Source of the DNA: a candidate division BRC1 bacterium HGW-BRC1-1
GTDB taxonomy: Bacteria > Sumerlaeota > Sumerlaeia > Sumerlaeales > Sumerlaeaceae
Length of the DNA stretch: 64,000 nt
Assembly (NCBI GenBank): GCA_002842095.1
Contig: PHCB01000014.1
Location: forward strand, 1 to 64,000
Reading direction: 5' to 3'
Under the pieces are notes generated by a model, which saw nothing but the letters and a program-made list of their open reading frames with translations, was not told where the DNA came from and searched no databases. Of this stretch, positions 36,795-45,635 are shown one piece after another; positions within the stretch are counted from its first letter, which is position 1, and every line of letters begins with the position of its first letter. The translations under genes and the position numbers were made by a program.

Positions 36795-38762
36795 TCAATT
36801 CCCCCCCGACACAAACCCCAGCCGTTTCTTCCAATACTCCCAATAGGATGGCGACAGCGTTCCTCCCAGGTCGATCCATATTTCCGGCTCTCGATCCTCC
36901 GCCCAATCCCATCGCGAGACCCAGCCGTAATCGCCGAAGAGCACGCTCCTGGAATCCGGTGTAAACGTTAACGAATTCACACCCCCGCGCATGTTGATGT
37001 GACCATCCAGTTGGCCTTTAACGGCTCCGTCAGACGTGGAGAGAATCCAGATTGTTTGGATCCCCCGCACAGCCATCACTTTGCCATCCGGGGCAAAGTG
37101 GGGGTAGACCCTTCCCTCGCTGGGTTCGAAGTGCCAGCGTTCTATCAGAGTGTCCGCCTCCAGCATTTTCACAGAGCCTTTCTCAAATAGTGGTGTCGCG
37201 AAAACCACCACCCCGGTCCCGTCCGGAGTAAAAAGCGCCCCGTCAATCTTCTCATCCATTGTCCTTCGGGTTATGATCCCCAACGAATCCGCGTCCACGA
37301 GAATAAGTTCCAAGGTGGAGGATGAACGCTTTTCGTCAGGCGCTTGCGGCTGTTTCCGCAGCACCGCGCACAGAACCTTCTTCTCATCCCGAGACAAATC
37401 GACTGCCGATGCGAGACCAATACCCAGGGATAGCTGCCTGCCCGCAGACACCTCCGCACTCCCAGATTCAACCGGCGTGCGGATCGTCAAGGTCACGCTT
37501 TCACCCGCGTCGCACAAATCAGCAGTTGCCCCGGATGAGGCCAGCGCACCACAGCACTCTGCCAGATTTGCACCATCATAAGTTCCGTACCTCGAACTGG
37601 CTCCGGTATCATCCACCAGATCAGTAAAAACCGGGTGGTGCCCGGTTGAGAACACCTCAGTCGAAGTTGTCGCCGGGACCAGGATGGGGTACTTCGATCG
37701 AACCCATGCGGGTTCCCCCAAACGACCCTCGGGCCACGATGCAAAAACGACCTGAGCCGGCCTTCCAATCTTGGAATCACCCGTAACGCCCATCGCCAGA
37801 TTTTTGCCATCGGTAGTGAAGGCAACATTACTCACGGGCCAACTGACCAGATAAGCGCGAGTCGCGGAATCCCACACCGCGAGGCAGAACAGTCCGACCA
37901 GCAAGACTGTGCCCGACAAAAGAACCTTCCAGTATTGGCACGGGAAAAATCTCTTCGGTGCCCGATATTTCAAATGAATGGCGAACCAGATGCAGGCTGC
38001 AACTATCAAGCCCCCGGCGGTGCTAAGAGCCGCCGTGCCGAAAGAATTGGCCAGCAACCCGTTCACCATCAAAGCCGCCGAAAAGGGCACAACCAAAACG
38101 GACGCGAGCACTGCGGCAAGACCCGCAGCCCGCGAGCCCGGCGCCCCCAGCATGGCGACAACCCCACGATATGCGATCCACGCTTCCGTTCCCCACAGCA
38201 TTACCCAAAAACCACAGGTAGCGGAGCATGCAAGGAGGCTGGTCCAGAACCCAAAGGATTCATTGTACCATCGACGATACAGCCGGGAGGCGAGGCCCAT
38301 CAGGGCATTGAAATGTCCGAGTATCTGTGAAGCGGCCCCCCCGAACAAGACTCCCCTGCCAAACCATAGATAAAACCAAAGGGCCACGCCCAGAGCGCCC
38401 AGAACAACGCCCGCCCATAAAGCCGGACCTCCCATGGCTGCAGCTTTTCCGCGACGCCCCCGGATGCACAACATCGCAATCCATGCGAGCAGCAGGGGGA
38501 AACTTGGGAAAGGGCTGAAGTCAATCCACGACCAGGCGAGCGATGCAGTGTAAGGCTTGCTGGTGATAAACTGGCGGAGCCAGATCCTTATCGGGAAATG
38601 CAATTCATACCGCCGCTCCACAATCAGCAGTCCCAATATATTGATCACGTACGCTATCACAAAAGCGCCCACGACCAAAATGGCCACGTCCACCATCGAC
38701 GCACGCCTTCGCTGTTCGGTCGAAACCGGATGATCCGGTGGATGCTCGCTGGGGGTCAGCAT
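36795..38762 (-). CDS. Membrane protein with C-terminal WD40-like beta-propeller
   Basis: A 655-residue protein of two halves. Residues about 25-320 hold seven or eight hydrophobic helices separated by short loops. Residues 330-655 read as propeller strands with an outside-facing character (VAFTTDGKNLAMGVTG, ALFTPDGTGVVVFATP, HFAPDGKVMAVRGIQTIWILST, LTFTPDSRSVLFGDYGWVSRWDW). No catalytic or nucleotide motif is visible. AGGA precedes ATG 38762; the frame is open to 38801. It is the last gene of a leftward series of membrane proteins and is not a family I recognise. Confidence 0.65.
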   Translation of the reverse strand: MLTPSEHPPDHPVSTEQRRRASMVDVAILVVGAFVIAYVINILGLLIVERRYELHFPIRIWLRQFITSKPYTASLAWSWIDFSPFPSFPLLLAWIAMLCIRGRRGKAAAMGGPALWAGVVLGALGVALWFYLWFGRGVLFGGAASQILGHFNALMGLASRLYRRWYNESFGFWTSLLACSATCGFWVMLWGTEAWIAYRGVVAMLGAPGSRAAGLAAVLASVLVVPFSAALMVNGLLANSFGTAALSTAGGLIVAACIWFAIHLKYRAPKRFFPCQYWKVLLSGTVLLVGLFCLAVWDSATRAYLVSWPVSNVAFTTDGKNLAMGVTGDSKIGRPAQVVFASWPEGRLGEPAWVRSKYPILVPATTSTEVFSTGHHPVFTDLVDDTGASSRYGTYDGANLAECCGALASSGATADLCDAGESVTLTIRTPVESGSAEVSAGRQLSLGIGLASAVDLSRDEKKVLCAVLRKQPQAPDEKRSSSTLELILVDADSLGIITRRTMDEKIDGALFTPDGTGVVVFATPLFEKGSVKMLEADTLIERWHFEPSEGRVYPHFAPDGKVMAVRGIQTIWILSTSDGAVKGQLDGHINMRGGVNSLTFTPDSRSVLFGDYGWVSRWDWAEDREPEIWIDLGGTLSPSYWEYWKKRLGFVSGGN

Positions 38763-38807
38763 TTGCTTAATCCTGATAACCCATTCGGTTATAAAAACCA
38801 ATCGAAA

Positions 38808-39353
38808 TCATCGTTCGCCCCTCCGCCCATTACGAACGGCACGGATTACCCCCCAGGCAATCGCGGAAAATAAAAGCCATGGGCAAACCCCTGAAAACCA
38901 GATGGCCATCAGGCGATCCGGCTCATTAAACTGCATTTCAAGATAACCATCAAACTGTTGCGCGCGCAGCCTCAGCAGCCAAATTGGGAGTACGAGCAAG
39001 GCGGTAATGATCACGCCCCATATCGGCGTGACCCAGATTCGCAACCCCTCCCTGAGCGTGATGGGTGGCTGCAACCGTCTCGGTATCAGCCATCCTCCCG
39101 CTATTCCGAATCCTATAAACAGGAGAAAAATGACGCTTCCACTGAAGTCTCGGTACACCAGATTCCGCACCGCATAAGGTAAAAATGCCAAGGGTATCAG
39201 GACCATCACCGGCAATAATCCAATACACAAATCCTTTACCCAGCGCGGCTGAGGTCCACTGCTTTTCTGGGCGCGTGGCTCCGCTACGGGTTCTGGAACA
39301 TGGTGAGAAGCAGATGGTTTGGAGCTTTCGGCGGTGGATTCATTACGATGCAT
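38808..39353 (-). CDS. Hypothetical membrane protein
   Basis: A 181-residue protein with a polar, Pro/Ser/Glu-rich N-terminus of about 45 residues and four hydrophobic segments (LCIGLLPVMVLIPLAFL, VIFLLFIGFGIAGGWLI, VTPIWGVIITALLVLPIWLL and WLLFSAIAWGVIRAV). GGAGG lies ten bases before ATG 39353. Two bases separate it from the previous gene's stop. The frame runs on upstream to 39608, but that part overlaps the preceding gene. Function unknown. Confidence 0.6.
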   Translation of the reverse strand: MHRNESTAESSKPSASHHVPEPVAEPRAQKSSGPQPRWVKDLCIGLLPVMVLIPLAFLPYAVRNLVYRDFSGSVIFLLFIGFGIAGGWLIPRRLQPPITLREGLRIWVTPIWGVIITALLVLPIWLLRLRAQQFDGYLEMQFNEPDRLMAIWFSGVCPWLLFSAIAWGVIRAVRNGRRGER

Positions 39354-39355
39354 GA

Positions 39356-39850
39356 TCAGCGCCTCCACAGATCCAAGGGTAAGAAAATTAAATAATAGAG
39401 AAGCAGTGGCACCACAACGGCCACCATGGTAATGGCGTGAACAACAACCGCCACCATTCGAATGCCGACCTGACGAATATCCCTTACAAGCAGGCCACCA
39501 AGGAGCGCCAACACTGCACACAGAGAAACCAGGTAGTGTTGCGCAACCTCCCAGTAGGACAGGCTTCTTCGTTCGCTTCCCAGCCACATAACTTCCGGAC
39601 GTTTGCATTCGTCTGAAACAAGGACAAATAGTTTGGAGGTCGGGACCAGAACCTTCAACCCACCGACCAGTCTGATCTCTAACGGCTCAAACGTCCGCCC
39701 TTGTTCAATGGCAAGCGATGCGGCGCTTTCGACTTGGTGGATCTGGCGGCATTGCAAAGACACCATGGCAACGTGAACGCCGAGCACGCCGAGGATGATC
39801 GTAAAATACACCCAAAAGCTTGCCCGAGAACGGAGGAGTTGGCCGATCAT
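39356..39850 (-). CDS. Hypothetical membrane protein
   Basis: A 164-residue protein with an N-terminal helix (WVYFTIILGVLGVHVAMVSL), a soluble loop of about 75 residues with a strand-like EPLEIRLVGGLKVLVPTSKLFVLVSD, and two further helices (YLVSLCAVLALLGGLLV, MVAVVVHAITMVAVVVPLLLYYLIF). Its start overlaps the stop of the upstream gene by four bases (ATGA), indicating coupled translation. No family recognised. Confidence 0.6.
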   Translation of the reverse strand: MIGQLLRSRASFWVYFTIILGVLGVHVAMVSLQCRQIHQVESAASLAIEQGRTFEPLEIRLVGGLKVLVPTSKLFVLVSDECKRPEVMWLGSERRSLSYWEVAQHYLVSLCAVLALLGGLLVRDIRQVGIRMVAVVVHAITMVAVVVPLLLYYLIFLPLDLWRR

Positions 39851-40335
39851 GGTAAATTCTTCGCTGATGAATCTACCGGTTTCCGGGGGAGTCCGAGTTT
39901 GTACGCCATGCCTGCGCAGCTAACGATGAGCCAGACGGACCCAAACGTCCACAACGCATGAGCGATCCCGCGGAAAGGATACGGACGGATAAGGTTAGCC
40001 GGGGCTTCCCTGTCGAACAACGCCCACAGTTGAACATCATAACGCCACCAAAGCACCGCGCTGGCAACGGCAGCCGACAATAGCATCAGCATCCACGCCC
40101 TTCGATAGATTCCCAACACCCTCTGCAACGCTGCCCGCTCGCGATAAAGGCGTGGAACCACCGCAAGGACGCCGAGGCAACACAAGGCATAAATGCTACC
40201 GATGATGTCCAGGTACGACCAGTCCGAACTGGACGCCTCCACCAACAACGCCAAAAACGAAAATAACAAAAACACAATGATGGCAAGGCAACAAAACGCG
40301 ATGAGTTCCGTTCGGGGGTAACAGTCGGTTTTCAT
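39847..40335 (-). CDS. Hypothetical four-helix membrane protein
   Basis: A 162-residue protein with hydrophobic segments near residues 10-32, 40-58, 75-95 and 125-145 and a basic C-terminus. GGAGGA precedes ATG 40335; upstream in-frame ATG codons at 40437 and nearby overlap the previous gene and are less likely. It is coupled to the following gene. No motif recognised. Confidence 0.58.
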   Translation of the reverse strand: MKTDCYPRTELIAFCCLAIIVFLLFSFLALLVEASSSDWSYLDIIGSIYALCCLGVLAVVPRLYRERAALQRVLGIYRRAWMLMLLSAAVASAVLWWRYDVQLWALFDREAPANLIRPYPFRGIAHALWTFGSVWLIVSCAGMAYKLGLPRKPVDSSAKNLP

Positions 40336-40420
40336 GGCTCGAGAAGTCCTCCGGAACAATGCAGCGCAAGACATTATCCGATAATCCATCATGTGTCTAA
40401 GGTGCCGCCAATCGACGCGT

Positions 40421-40894
40421 TTACTGGCCGGCTTCATGTGCCTTTGGCGCGGATGAAGACGTAGGATGCTCGGTCAGGCGATCCTTCAGTTCCCGTAAAA
40501 TACCAAAACCAGTGGCGATGCAAGCGGAGAAATACACATAGTACACTACCTCTGCACCCACCTTATCGGTCGCTACTCTATATATCCAAATAACATAAAA
40601 AACAGCGGCCACAGCATTAAGAAGGTAGTCCAACATTCGCATTACAATCACGAAGCCTGAAAGACTCTCAAGCAAACTGTCGTCAGCAACGATCTCCGAA
40701 TATAGAGGTCTCATCAGGCCACGCCATACCAATAGTCGGTACAGAGTGATAAAAAAACACAAGATGATCCCGGTGCCCAAGGTTACAATATGTGGTCGTA
40801 TAAGAACCCCAACGACAATAAGAATAGAGAGAACAGTCGAGTTTCGCGATAAGGTTGCCACTAACACCTTTGAGACATATTTTGTTTTATTCAT
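40421..40894 (-). CDS. Hypothetical small membrane protein
   Basis: A 157-residue protein with hydrophobic segments near residues 18-35, 38-55, 75-100 and 115-130 and a polar C-terminal tail. Base composition is notably A+T-richer than the surrounding genes (TTTTATTTATG-type context at its start), suggesting foreign origin. ATG 40894 gives a Lys-rich N-terminus; the frame continues to 40936 through a repeat sequence. It probably heads the leftward membrane-protein operon. Not recognised. Confidence 0.5.
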   Translation of the reverse strand: MNKTKYVSKVLVATLSRNSTVLSILIVVGVLIRPHIVTLGTGIILCFFITLYRLLVWRGLMRPLYSEIVADDSLLESLSGFVIVMRMLDYLLNAVAAVFYVIWIYRVATDKVGAEVVYYVYFSACIATGFGILRELKDRLTEHPTSSSAPKAHEAGQ

Positions 40895-41500
40895 TTCTAC
40901 TCCGTCAGCACGCGATCGTATGTGCAGTGGGTCCAAATAAACATCTACTCGCCTCAGTCAAATCGTTGATTTGATTCAGTAATCCCTTTGTTTCATAGCC
41001 TCGCGTACATCCGCCAACCACGAGAACGGACTCCAGCACGCAGCAATACAGGAGGTTTTGCACAGTACGCCCACACAGACTCGTGGAGCCAACAGCCTCA
41101 GTCAGCAACCAAACAATTTGCTTATAAGTCCAGTTAAGCATCTTGCCTCCGGGGGGCGTGTGGTCTGGCGCTTTCTGAACGTCGATACCTACCGCCGGGC
41201 GGCGGAGTAGGTTCATCCGTTGCGGGCCGCTGCGTGGCTGTTGGCGGCGGCGCGCGTTGCTGAAGGCGCAAGCATGGCTTGCGCAGTCCAAGGGCGGGGC
41301 ATGGGTTTGGAGTGCGGCAGCCATGCTGCCGCCTTGTCTGGCGGGGCCGTAGGTCCACGAAGCCAACTCATCGGGAGATATCTCCGTCAACACGCGGTCG
41401 CGCTTGTGGTGAGTCCAAGTTAACATCTGCCCGCCTTGGGGAAATGTTGATTTGGGATACATGCTCACTGGCTCCTGTGTGATAGTCAAGTCTTTTTATC
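40895..41500. repeat. Non-coding stretch with degenerate repeats and two perfect palindromes
   Basis: Three related segments of about 52 bp lie near 40909-40961, 41097-41150 and 41383-41437; the first and third are about three-quarters identical and all contain a form of TCCAA/GTTAACATCT. Two perfect hairpins lie between: GCGCAAGC-ATG-GCTTGCGC at 41266-41284 and GCGGCAGC-CAT-GCTGCCGC at 41314-41332. A 194-codon minus-strand frame crosses the stretch, but it is built out of these repeats and resembles no protein. It is probably a decayed mobile or repetitive element. Confidence 0.6.
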
Positions 41501-41997
41501 TTTGGTGTAGTCGCCACTCACGCCAGTGGATCCCAAGGAACGCATGCGCGCAGGGCCGAAAAGCAACCTGCTGTTGTTTGGTCTGGCGGTGGTGAATGTC
41601 TGCTCCACATTCAAAGGCTGAGGCTTGACTGGTGAACGGCGTGAAGGAGGTAAACCGCCCACTGTCAAGTCCTGTTTTCATTTTGTTTTTGACATTTCGT
41701 TTCGGGGTGGGTGACAAGGGGTGCGTAGTCTGTGAAAGGTTTCACAATAACGTTTTTTCTCAGGACAGTTTTTCGGGGAAGCATGGTCGTCGGATTTGCA
41801 ACGACATCAAGCCCTCCGCCACCGCCAGACGGGATTCCCGAGCCGGTTATATCGCCGGACTGACAAGCCCCGAGACGGTTCCGGGTTTTAACCCGCGAGC
41901 CTCTTTTTGCGGGTTACAAGGTGCCGTTCGTTGTTACTGTCGAGCCATGTCTCTCCTCCAATAAACGCGCAGCCGCGCAGGTGGAGACAGAGAAGCC
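41501..41997 (+). promoter_or_regulatory. Upstream region and leader of the hydrogenase operon
   Basis: About 500 bp without a credible gene. A TTGACA hexamer at 41689-41694 may be a -35 element, but no convincing -10 is seen at standard spacing. The Rex-type operator at 41730-41747 follows. A hairpin of AACCCGC/GCGGGTT occurs near 41890-41919. The transcript leader from the operator to hydC would be about 250 nt. Confidence 0.4.
41730..41747. promoter_or_regulatory. Predicted Rex operator
   Basis: CTGTGAAAGGTTTCACAA matches the Rex consensus TTGTGAANNNNTTCACAA at 13 of 14 specified positions and is an inverted repeat. Rex senses the NADH/NAD+ ratio and represses fermentative and hydrogenase genes until NADH accumulates. 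The site is about 250 bp upstream of hydC. No rex gene is in the window. Confidence 0.75.
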
Positions 41998-42495
41998 ATG
42001 GAAACCGTAGTTCACAAGAAACCCACTCCGGAAACGGAGGCGGAAAAACGCGAGCGCATCGTGGCCATGATGCAGGAATATCAGGGCCAGACCGGGTGCC
42101 TGATTCAGGTGCTGCACCGCGCTCAGGAGATCTACGGCTATCTGCCCGTGGATATCCAGCAACTGATCGCCGAGACCCTCGATGTGCCGCTGTCGGAAGT
42201 GAGCGGGGTGTCGAGCTTTTACAGTCTGTTCACGACCAAACCCCGGGGCGAGTACACCATCCGCGTTTGCCTGGGAACGGCGTGCTATGTGCGCGGCGGG
42301 CAGGACATCGTGAAAAAGCTGCGCCAGACCCTGGGCCTTGAGCTGGGTGAAACGACGGCGGACGGCAAGTTCACGCTGGAGGTGATGCGCTGCATCGGGG
42401 CGTGTGGGTTGGCGCCGGCCATTACTGTGAACGAGACCGTGATGCGTCAGGTCAACCCTGACAAAATAGGCCGCATTCTGGCCATGTGCGATTAG
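41998..42495 (+). CDS. hydC: [FeFe]-hydrogenase subunit HydC / NuoE-like [2Fe-2S] protein
   Basis: A 165-residue thioredoxin-like ferredoxin. The N-terminal helical bundle (GCLIQVLHRAQEIYGYLP, VSGVSSFYSLF) and the [2Fe-2S] ligands CLGTACYVRGG and MRCIGACGLAP, a C-x4-C...C-x3-C arrangement, identify it as a NuoE/HydC/HndA homologue. In the trimeric hydrogenase it links electron flow near the NADH-oxidising flavin. It is the first gene of the operon, 13 bp before hydB, which has its own AGGAGG site. Confidence 0.95.
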   Translation: METVVHKKPTPETEAEKRERIVAMMQEYQGQTGCLIQVLHRAQEIYGYLPVDIQQLIAETLDVPLSEVSGVSSFYSLFTTKPRGEYTIRVCLGTACYVRGGQDIVKKLRQTLGLELGETTADGKFTLEVMRCIGACGLAPAITVNETVMRQVNPDKIGRILAMCD

Positions 42496-42508
42496 GAGGC
42501 TGATAACC

Positions 42509-45500
42509 ATGTCGCTGACGATAGATAAAATCCAATCCGCTGAAGACCTCGCCGTTCTGGCCAAAGCCTGGGAGGCGGGGCGCAAAAAGATGAAGTACGA
42601 GGTGTTCGTGTGCGGGGGCGCGGGATGTGTTTCTTCGGGGTGTCAGGCGGTGCAGAGCGCGCTGATGGATGCGCTGGGATCGTTCGGTCTGAGTGATCAG
42701 GTGGCGGTGCGATCCACGGGTTGCATCGGCTCGTGCCATCTCGGCCCGGCGCTGATTGTGCAGCCCGACGGCGTGCTTTATGTGAAGCTGGCGCCGGAGG
42801 ACATCGCGCGAATTGTGGACGAGCATCTGAAGCAGGGGCGCGTGGTGGAGAACCTCTGTTATCTCGATCGCGACCAGAACAAATTTGTGCCGCAGCAGGG
42901 CGAGATCGATTTCTTCAAACGCCAGATGCGGCTGGTAACAGCCCACTGCGGCACGATGGCTTTCGATTCGCTGGAAGCGTACGTGGCGGTGGACGGGTAT
43001 CAGGCCGCGGCCAAAGCTCTGACCGCGATGAAACCCACCGACGTGGTGGACGAGATGAAGCGCAGCGGATTGCGCGGGCGCGGCGGCGGCGGGTTCCCCG
43101 TGGGCCGGAAATGGGAGGCGGGCGCAAGCCAGGTGGCCGACCAGAAGTACCTCGTGTGCAACGCCGACGAGGGCGACCCCGGCGCGTTCATGGATCGCTC
43201 GCTTCTGGAGGGCGACCCCCACGCCATCATCGAGGGAATGCTGATCGGCGGCTATGCCATCGGCGCGACGAAAGGCTTTGTGTATGTGCGCGCGGAGTAT
43301 CCCCTGGCGGTGGAGCGGCTGACGACGGCTCTTGCGCAGGCGCGGAGCGTGGGCCTGCTGGGCGGGAACATCTTCAACTCGGGATTCGAATTCGACATCG
43401 AGATCCGCATCGGCGCGGGAGCGTTTGTGTGCGGCGAGGAAACCGCGCTGATGGCCAGCGTGGAAGGCCACCGCGGCGAGCCGCGACAGAAACCACCGTT
43501 CCCCTTCGAGAGCGGCATTTTCGGTAAGCCGACGATCATCAACAACGTGGAGACCCTCGCAAACATCCCGCTGATTCTGCTGCGCGGTGGCGCCTGGTTT
43601 GCCACCATCGGCACGGAAAAGAGCACGGGCACGAAGGTGTTCGCGCTGGCGGGAGACATCCACAACACCGGCATCGTGGAAGTGCCCATGGGCACCACGC
43701 TGGGCGAGATTGTGTTCGACATCGCGGGTGGCATTCCGCGTGGCAAGCACTTCAAAGCCGCGCAAACCGGCGGCCCCTCGGGCGGCTGTCTGACCACGGA
43801 ACACCTGAACACGCCCATCGATTACGACAGCCTCACGCACCTGGGAACGATCATGGGCAGCGGCGGCCTCATCGTGATGGACGAGGACAAGTGCATGGTG
43901 GACGTGGCGCGCTTCTTCATGGATTTCGTGCGCGACGAGTCGTGCGGCAAGTGCGTCCCCTGCCGCATCGGCACCAAGCGCATGTTGGAAGTCCTCGAGC
44001 GCTTAAGCACGGGTAAGGGCAAATCCGGCGACATCGCCCTGCTGGAGGAACTGGCATCGACGGTGAAAGAGACCAGCATCTGCGGCCTCGGCCAAACCGC
44101 CGGCAACCCGGTACTGAGCACCCTGCGCAACTTCCGCGAGGAATATGAGGAGCACATCAACCACCACAAATGCCGCGCCGGGGTGTGCAGCGATCTGTTC
44201 ATCTCACCCTGCCAGAATGCTTGTCCGGCGGGAGTGAACGTGCCCGGCTACATTGCATTGATAGCATCCGGCCGGCCGCGCGATGCGTACTACCTTGTTC
44301 GCAAGGACAACCCGTTCCCGGCCATCTGCGGGCGGGTGTGCACGCACCCCTGCGAGAGCAAATGCCGTCGCGCCCAAATGGATGACCCCGTGGCCATCTG
44401 CGATCTGAAGCGCTACGCCGCCGATTATGTTTTCGCCAACGACGAACCGCACATGGACCTCGTCTTCCCGAAGAAGGAAGCATCGGTGGGAATCGTGGGC
44501 GCAGGCCCGAGCGGCTTGACGGCGGGCTACTACCTCGCGCGGTTGGGCTACGGCGTTACCGTGTACGAAAGCCTGCCCGTTGCGGGTGGTCTGCTGGCGT
44601 CGGGCATCCCCGAGTACCGGCTGCCCAAGGAGGTGCTGGCCAAGGAGATCCGGATGATCGAGCAGGTGGGCGTGAAGATCGAGCTCAACTGCGAAGTGGG
44701 CCGCGACGTGAAGTTCGAGGACCTGCGCCGCGATCACAAGGCGGTGTATGTGGCCACCGGAACCCAGTTCCCCAACCTGGTGAATCTGCCGGGCGAGGAC
44801 AAGGCGGGCGTGTATCACGGGCTGACGTTCCTGAAAGACGTGAACCTTGGTCGCGACGTTGAGGTGGGCCACAAGGTGGTGGTGATCGGCGGCGGCAGCA
44901 CGGCCTTCGACGCCGCCCGCACGGCCAAGCGCCTCGGCGCCGAGAGCGTGACGGTGCTGTATCGCCGCATGATGGAAGACATGCCCGCCGACCCGCGCGA
45001 GATTTCCGAAGCGCAGGAAGAGGGCATCGTGATCCGTCCGCTGGTGGCTCCGCTGGAGTTCGTCGGCAACGGAAGCGTGACCGGTGTGAAGTGCATGAGG
45101 ATGAAGCTGGGTGGGTTCGATGCCTCCGGGCGTCGCAAACCCGCGCCTTCACCCGACAGCGAGTTCGTCGTGGAAGCCGACATGGTGATTCCCGCCGTGA
45201 GCCAGCACAGCGATCTGCCGTTCATCGACCCCGCTGACGTGAAAACGACTCGCTGGGGTACGTTGGAAACGGACCCCGAAAGCATGATGACATCGCTGCC
45301 GGGCGTGTTTGCCGGGGGCGACGTGGTGCGTGGACCCGACGTGGCGATCCAGGCCATTGCCGATGGCAAGGTGGTGGCACGCATCATCGACCGTTACCTC
45401 GGAGGCACGGGCAAACTGAACACGGGCGAAGAAATCGAGATTCCACGCCCGTCGATGGATAAGGACGTGGGCGAACATGAACGCTTCACCATGCGTTTCC

Positions 45501-45607
45501 TCGACCCGGCTTCCCGCACCCACAACTTCGATGAAGTAGCCATCGGGTTCCACAAACTCAACGCCATCGCAGAAGCCATGCGCTGCCTGCGTTGCGACGC
45601 ACGCTGA
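42509..45607 (+). CDS. hydB: HydB/NuoF-type NAD-FMN subunit fused to a GltD/NfnB-like flavoprotein
   Basis: A 1032-residue fusion. Residues 28-115 are a thioredoxin-like [2Fe-2S] domain (CGGAGCVSSGC, TGCIGSCHLGP). Residues 125-460 are the NuoF core with the NADH/FMN loop GLRGRGGGGFPVGRKW, NADEGDPGAFMDR and the SLBB region. CGKCVPCRIGTKRML near 477 binds a [4Fe-4S] cluster. At KCRAGVC (about 555), where HydB normally continues into a 2[4Fe-4S] ferredoxin domain, the chain switches to a GltD-like module: CQNACPAGVNVPGYIALI and CGRVCTHPCESKCRR for two clusters, an FAD motif GIVGAGPSGLTAGYYLA near 660, and an NAD(P) motif VVVIGGGSTAFDAARTAKR near 790 followed by YRRMMEDMP, suggesting NADPH. The arrangement recalls the StnB subunit of Sporomusa-type Nfn and glutamate-synthase-linked hydrogenases. 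Confidence 0.93.
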   Translation: MSLTIDKIQSAEDLAVLAKAWEAGRKKMKYEVFVCGGAGCVSSGCQAVQSALMDALGSFGLSDQVAVRSTGCIGSCHLGPALIVQPDGVLYVKLAPEDIARIVDEHLKQGRVVENLCYLDRDQNKFVPQQGEIDFFKRQMRLVTAHCGTMAFDSLEAYVAVDGYQAAAKALTAMKPTDVVDEMKRSGLRGRGGGGFPVGRKWEAGASQVADQKYLVCNADEGDPGAFMDRSLLEGDPHAIIEGMLIGGYAIGATKGFVYVRAEYPLAVERLTTALAQARSVGLLGGNIFNSGFEFDIEIRIGAGAFVCGEETALMASVEGHRGEPRQKPPFPFESGIFGKPTIINNVETLANIPLILLRGGAWFATIGTEKSTGTKVFALAGDIHNTGIVEVPMGTTLGEIVFDIAGGIPRGKHFKAAQTGGPSGGCLTTEHLNTPIDYDSLTHLGTIMGSGGLIVMDEDKCMVDVARFFMDFVRDESCGKCVPCRIGTKRMLEVLERLSTGKGKSGDIALLEELASTVKETSICGLGQTAGNPVLSTLRNFREEYEEHINHHKCRAGVCSDLFISPCQNACPAGVNVPGYIALIASGRPRDAYYLVRKDNPFPAICGRVCTHPCESKCRRAQMDDPVAICDLKRYAADYVFANDEPHMDLVFPKKEASVGIVGAGPSGLTAGYYLARLGYGVTVYESLPVAGGLLASGIPEYRLPKEVLAKEIRMIEQVGVKIELNCEVGRDVKFEDLRRDHKAVYVATGTQFPNLVNLPGEDKAGVYHGLTFLKDVNLGRDVEVGHKVVVIGGGSTAFDAARTAKRLGAESVTVLYRRMMEDMPADPREISEAQEEGIVIRPLVAPLEFVGNGSVTGVKCMRMKLGGFDASGRRKPAPSPDSEFVVEADMVIPAVSQHSDLPFIDPADVKTTRWGTLETDPESMMTSLPGVFAGGDVVRGPDVAIQAIADGKVVARIIDRYLGGTGKLNTGEEIEIPRPSMDKDVGEHERFTMRFLDPASRTHNFDEVAIGFHKLNAIAEAMRCLRCDAR

Positions 45608-45635
45608 CATCCCGCAAGGAGAGGACGCTCAAATC

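Noticed and set aside
40905-41489. 194-codon minus-strand frame
   Set aside because: It is made of the degenerate repeats and hairpins of this interval and has no family-like features.
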